The notes beneath the pieces are model-generated. The model saw only the letters and a program-made list of their open reading frames with translations. It was not told the DNA's origin and did no database searches. From contig JANOBO010000008.1 of the NCBI GenBank assembly GCA_031411695.1, forward strand, positions 1-13,850: 13,850 bases of DNA, given 5' to 3'. The number at the start of each line of letters is the position of its first letter. The stretch's first letter is position 1. Shown here piece after piece: positions 13,402-13,850 of this stretch. Both the position numbers and the translations under genes were made by a program. Source of the stretch: JAIBCL01 sp031411695 (GTDB lineage Bacteria; Verrucomicrobiota; Verrucomicrobiia; Verrucomicrobiales; Verrucomicrobiaceae).

Positions 13402-13596
13402 GGTTCGTTCAGGTGCTGCATCTGCCTGTTGTGGAACCCTCAGTCTGGCGGGGAGGCGGGGCGCTGGTCTGGACGGCGGGACTTTGAAGCAACAAGCCAC
13501 CCACATTGGAGACTGTCCGGGGAAGCGAAGGGCAAGTGACGCGCGAAGGGGTTCGTCGAACCACCCTTTATCCCGAACGCCGCGATTGAAGAGGGT

Positions 13597-13668
13597 CGTT
13601 TTGCGCGGCGGAGTCGGTGCCATGGGTGTTTGTGAACACAACCCTTACTCCGCCCACCGCACAAAACG
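13597..13668. repeat. Large imperfect palindrome over the transposase start
   Basis: The arm at 13597-13614 pairs with the arm at 13647-13668. Both outer ends match as CGTTTTG/CAAAACG, then G-C-G-G, and after a 4-nt insertion in the right arm, CGGAGT/ACTCCG. Inside is a second small hairpin, GTGTT-TGTG-AACAC (13626-13639). The structure spans 72 nt and contains the possible GTG start codons of the transposase at 13617, 13626 and 13632. It could hide the start in read-through RNA or form part of the element's end. The pairing is direct observation; the role is inference. Confidence 0.6.
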
Positions 13669-13850
13669 ATGCCGTTGATTTTGCACCCCTTGCCGGTGCT
13701 CGCCAGTTACTTTTGACCTCCACCTCCAAGGCGGTCACGCCGTTCGCGGGTCTCGCCAGTTTCATCGCTTGGTTGCGCCAGATTGGCTTTCTCGACCAAG
13801 TCGCTCGTGCCCTGCCTTTCAGTTACGCTTCGCCCAATGCGATCCCCATC
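13626..13850 (+). CDS. Probable DDE transposase (IS1380/IS4-like), N-terminal part, truncated by window end
   Basis: The frame is open from 13590 (stop TGA at 13587) to the right edge, giving up to 75 codons from GTG 13626; GTG at 13617 and 13632 are alternatives. The deduced protein has a variable N-terminus and then STSKAVTPFAGLASFIAWLR, QIGFLDQVARALPFSY and SPNAIPI. A segment of this type (L/V-T-P-F-x-G-L-x-x-[FL]-x-x-[FW]-L, then LPF-x-Y-x-SPNAI) is typical of the N-terminal region of DDE transposases of the IS1380/IS4 kind found in Verrucomicrobia. The catalytic DDE residues lie outside the window, so intactness cannot be judged. No ATG start is available in this frame near the N-terminus. 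The left end of the element should lie between 13402 and about 13597. Confidence 0.6.
   Translation, partial: MFVNTTLTPPTAQNDAVDFAPLAGARQLLLTSTSKAVTPFAGLASFIAWLRQIGFLDQVARALPFSYASPNAIPI

Noticed and set aside
13546..13568. Bulged inverted repeat after the toroid gene as a terminator
   Set aside because: It lies about 145 bp past the stop, the stem is interrupted and no U tract follows; it may instead relate to the IS end.

Overview
The window reads as chromosomal DNA of a GC-rich Gram-negative bacterium, most likely a member of the Verrucomicrobia (Verrucomicrobiaceae-like). The reasons are the family mix: a DUF1080 sugar-hydrolase tail, a PAS-AraC regulator, a YdjY-domain protein, a secreted squalene-cyclase-like repeat protein, and a LpxL/HtrB-type acyltransferase that implies a lipid A outer membrane. 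Many starts also lack a clear Shine-Dalgarno sequence. The taxonomic call is inference, because no rRNA or marker gene is present.

Layout. 1-179 is the end of a DUF1080 protein. It is followed by a PAS-AraC regulator (211-1026) that converges on a DegT/DnrJ/EryC1 aminotransferase (2226-1036, minus). An intergenic region of about 240 bp separates the aminotransferase from a divergent three-gene signalling operon (2470-4560): a membrane histidine kinase and two tandem, closely related stand-alone receiver proteins joined by overlapping ends. A secreted protein of unknown function lies convergently (5199-4597, minus). A coiled-coil lipoprotein (5375-6199) and an unrecognised protein with kinase-like (APH/PKL-type) motifs (6245-7273) form a likely pair. 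An M42-type metallopeptidase (8299-7298, minus) is divergent from a lipid A-type acyltransferase (8342-9319). The acyltransferase converges on acpP (9625-9386, minus), with a clear acpP terminator between them. Upstream of acpP, on the same strand, is a two-TM protein with a possible PH-like tail (10498-9758, minus). Divergent from that is a PF04298/YugP-like membrane zinc protease (10644-11324). Then come two translationally coupled genes for a YdjY-domain protein and a secreted alpha/alpha-toroid repeat protein (11402-13401). The window ends inside a probable DDE transposase gene whose start region is folded into a large imperfect palindrome.

How the genes work together. The histidine kinase and two receivers form a phosphorelay without any DNA-binding output inside the window. 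The acyltransferase and ACP are functionally linked, since acyl-ACP is the family's usual donor. The YdjY and toroid proteins are co-translated and both probably exported, so they may share an envelope role. The most interesting uncharacterised elements are the kinase-like protein with its lipoprotein neighbour, the duplicated receivers, the YdjY-toroid pair, and the palindrome over the transposase start. I found no RNA genes, CRISPR arrays or phage genes.
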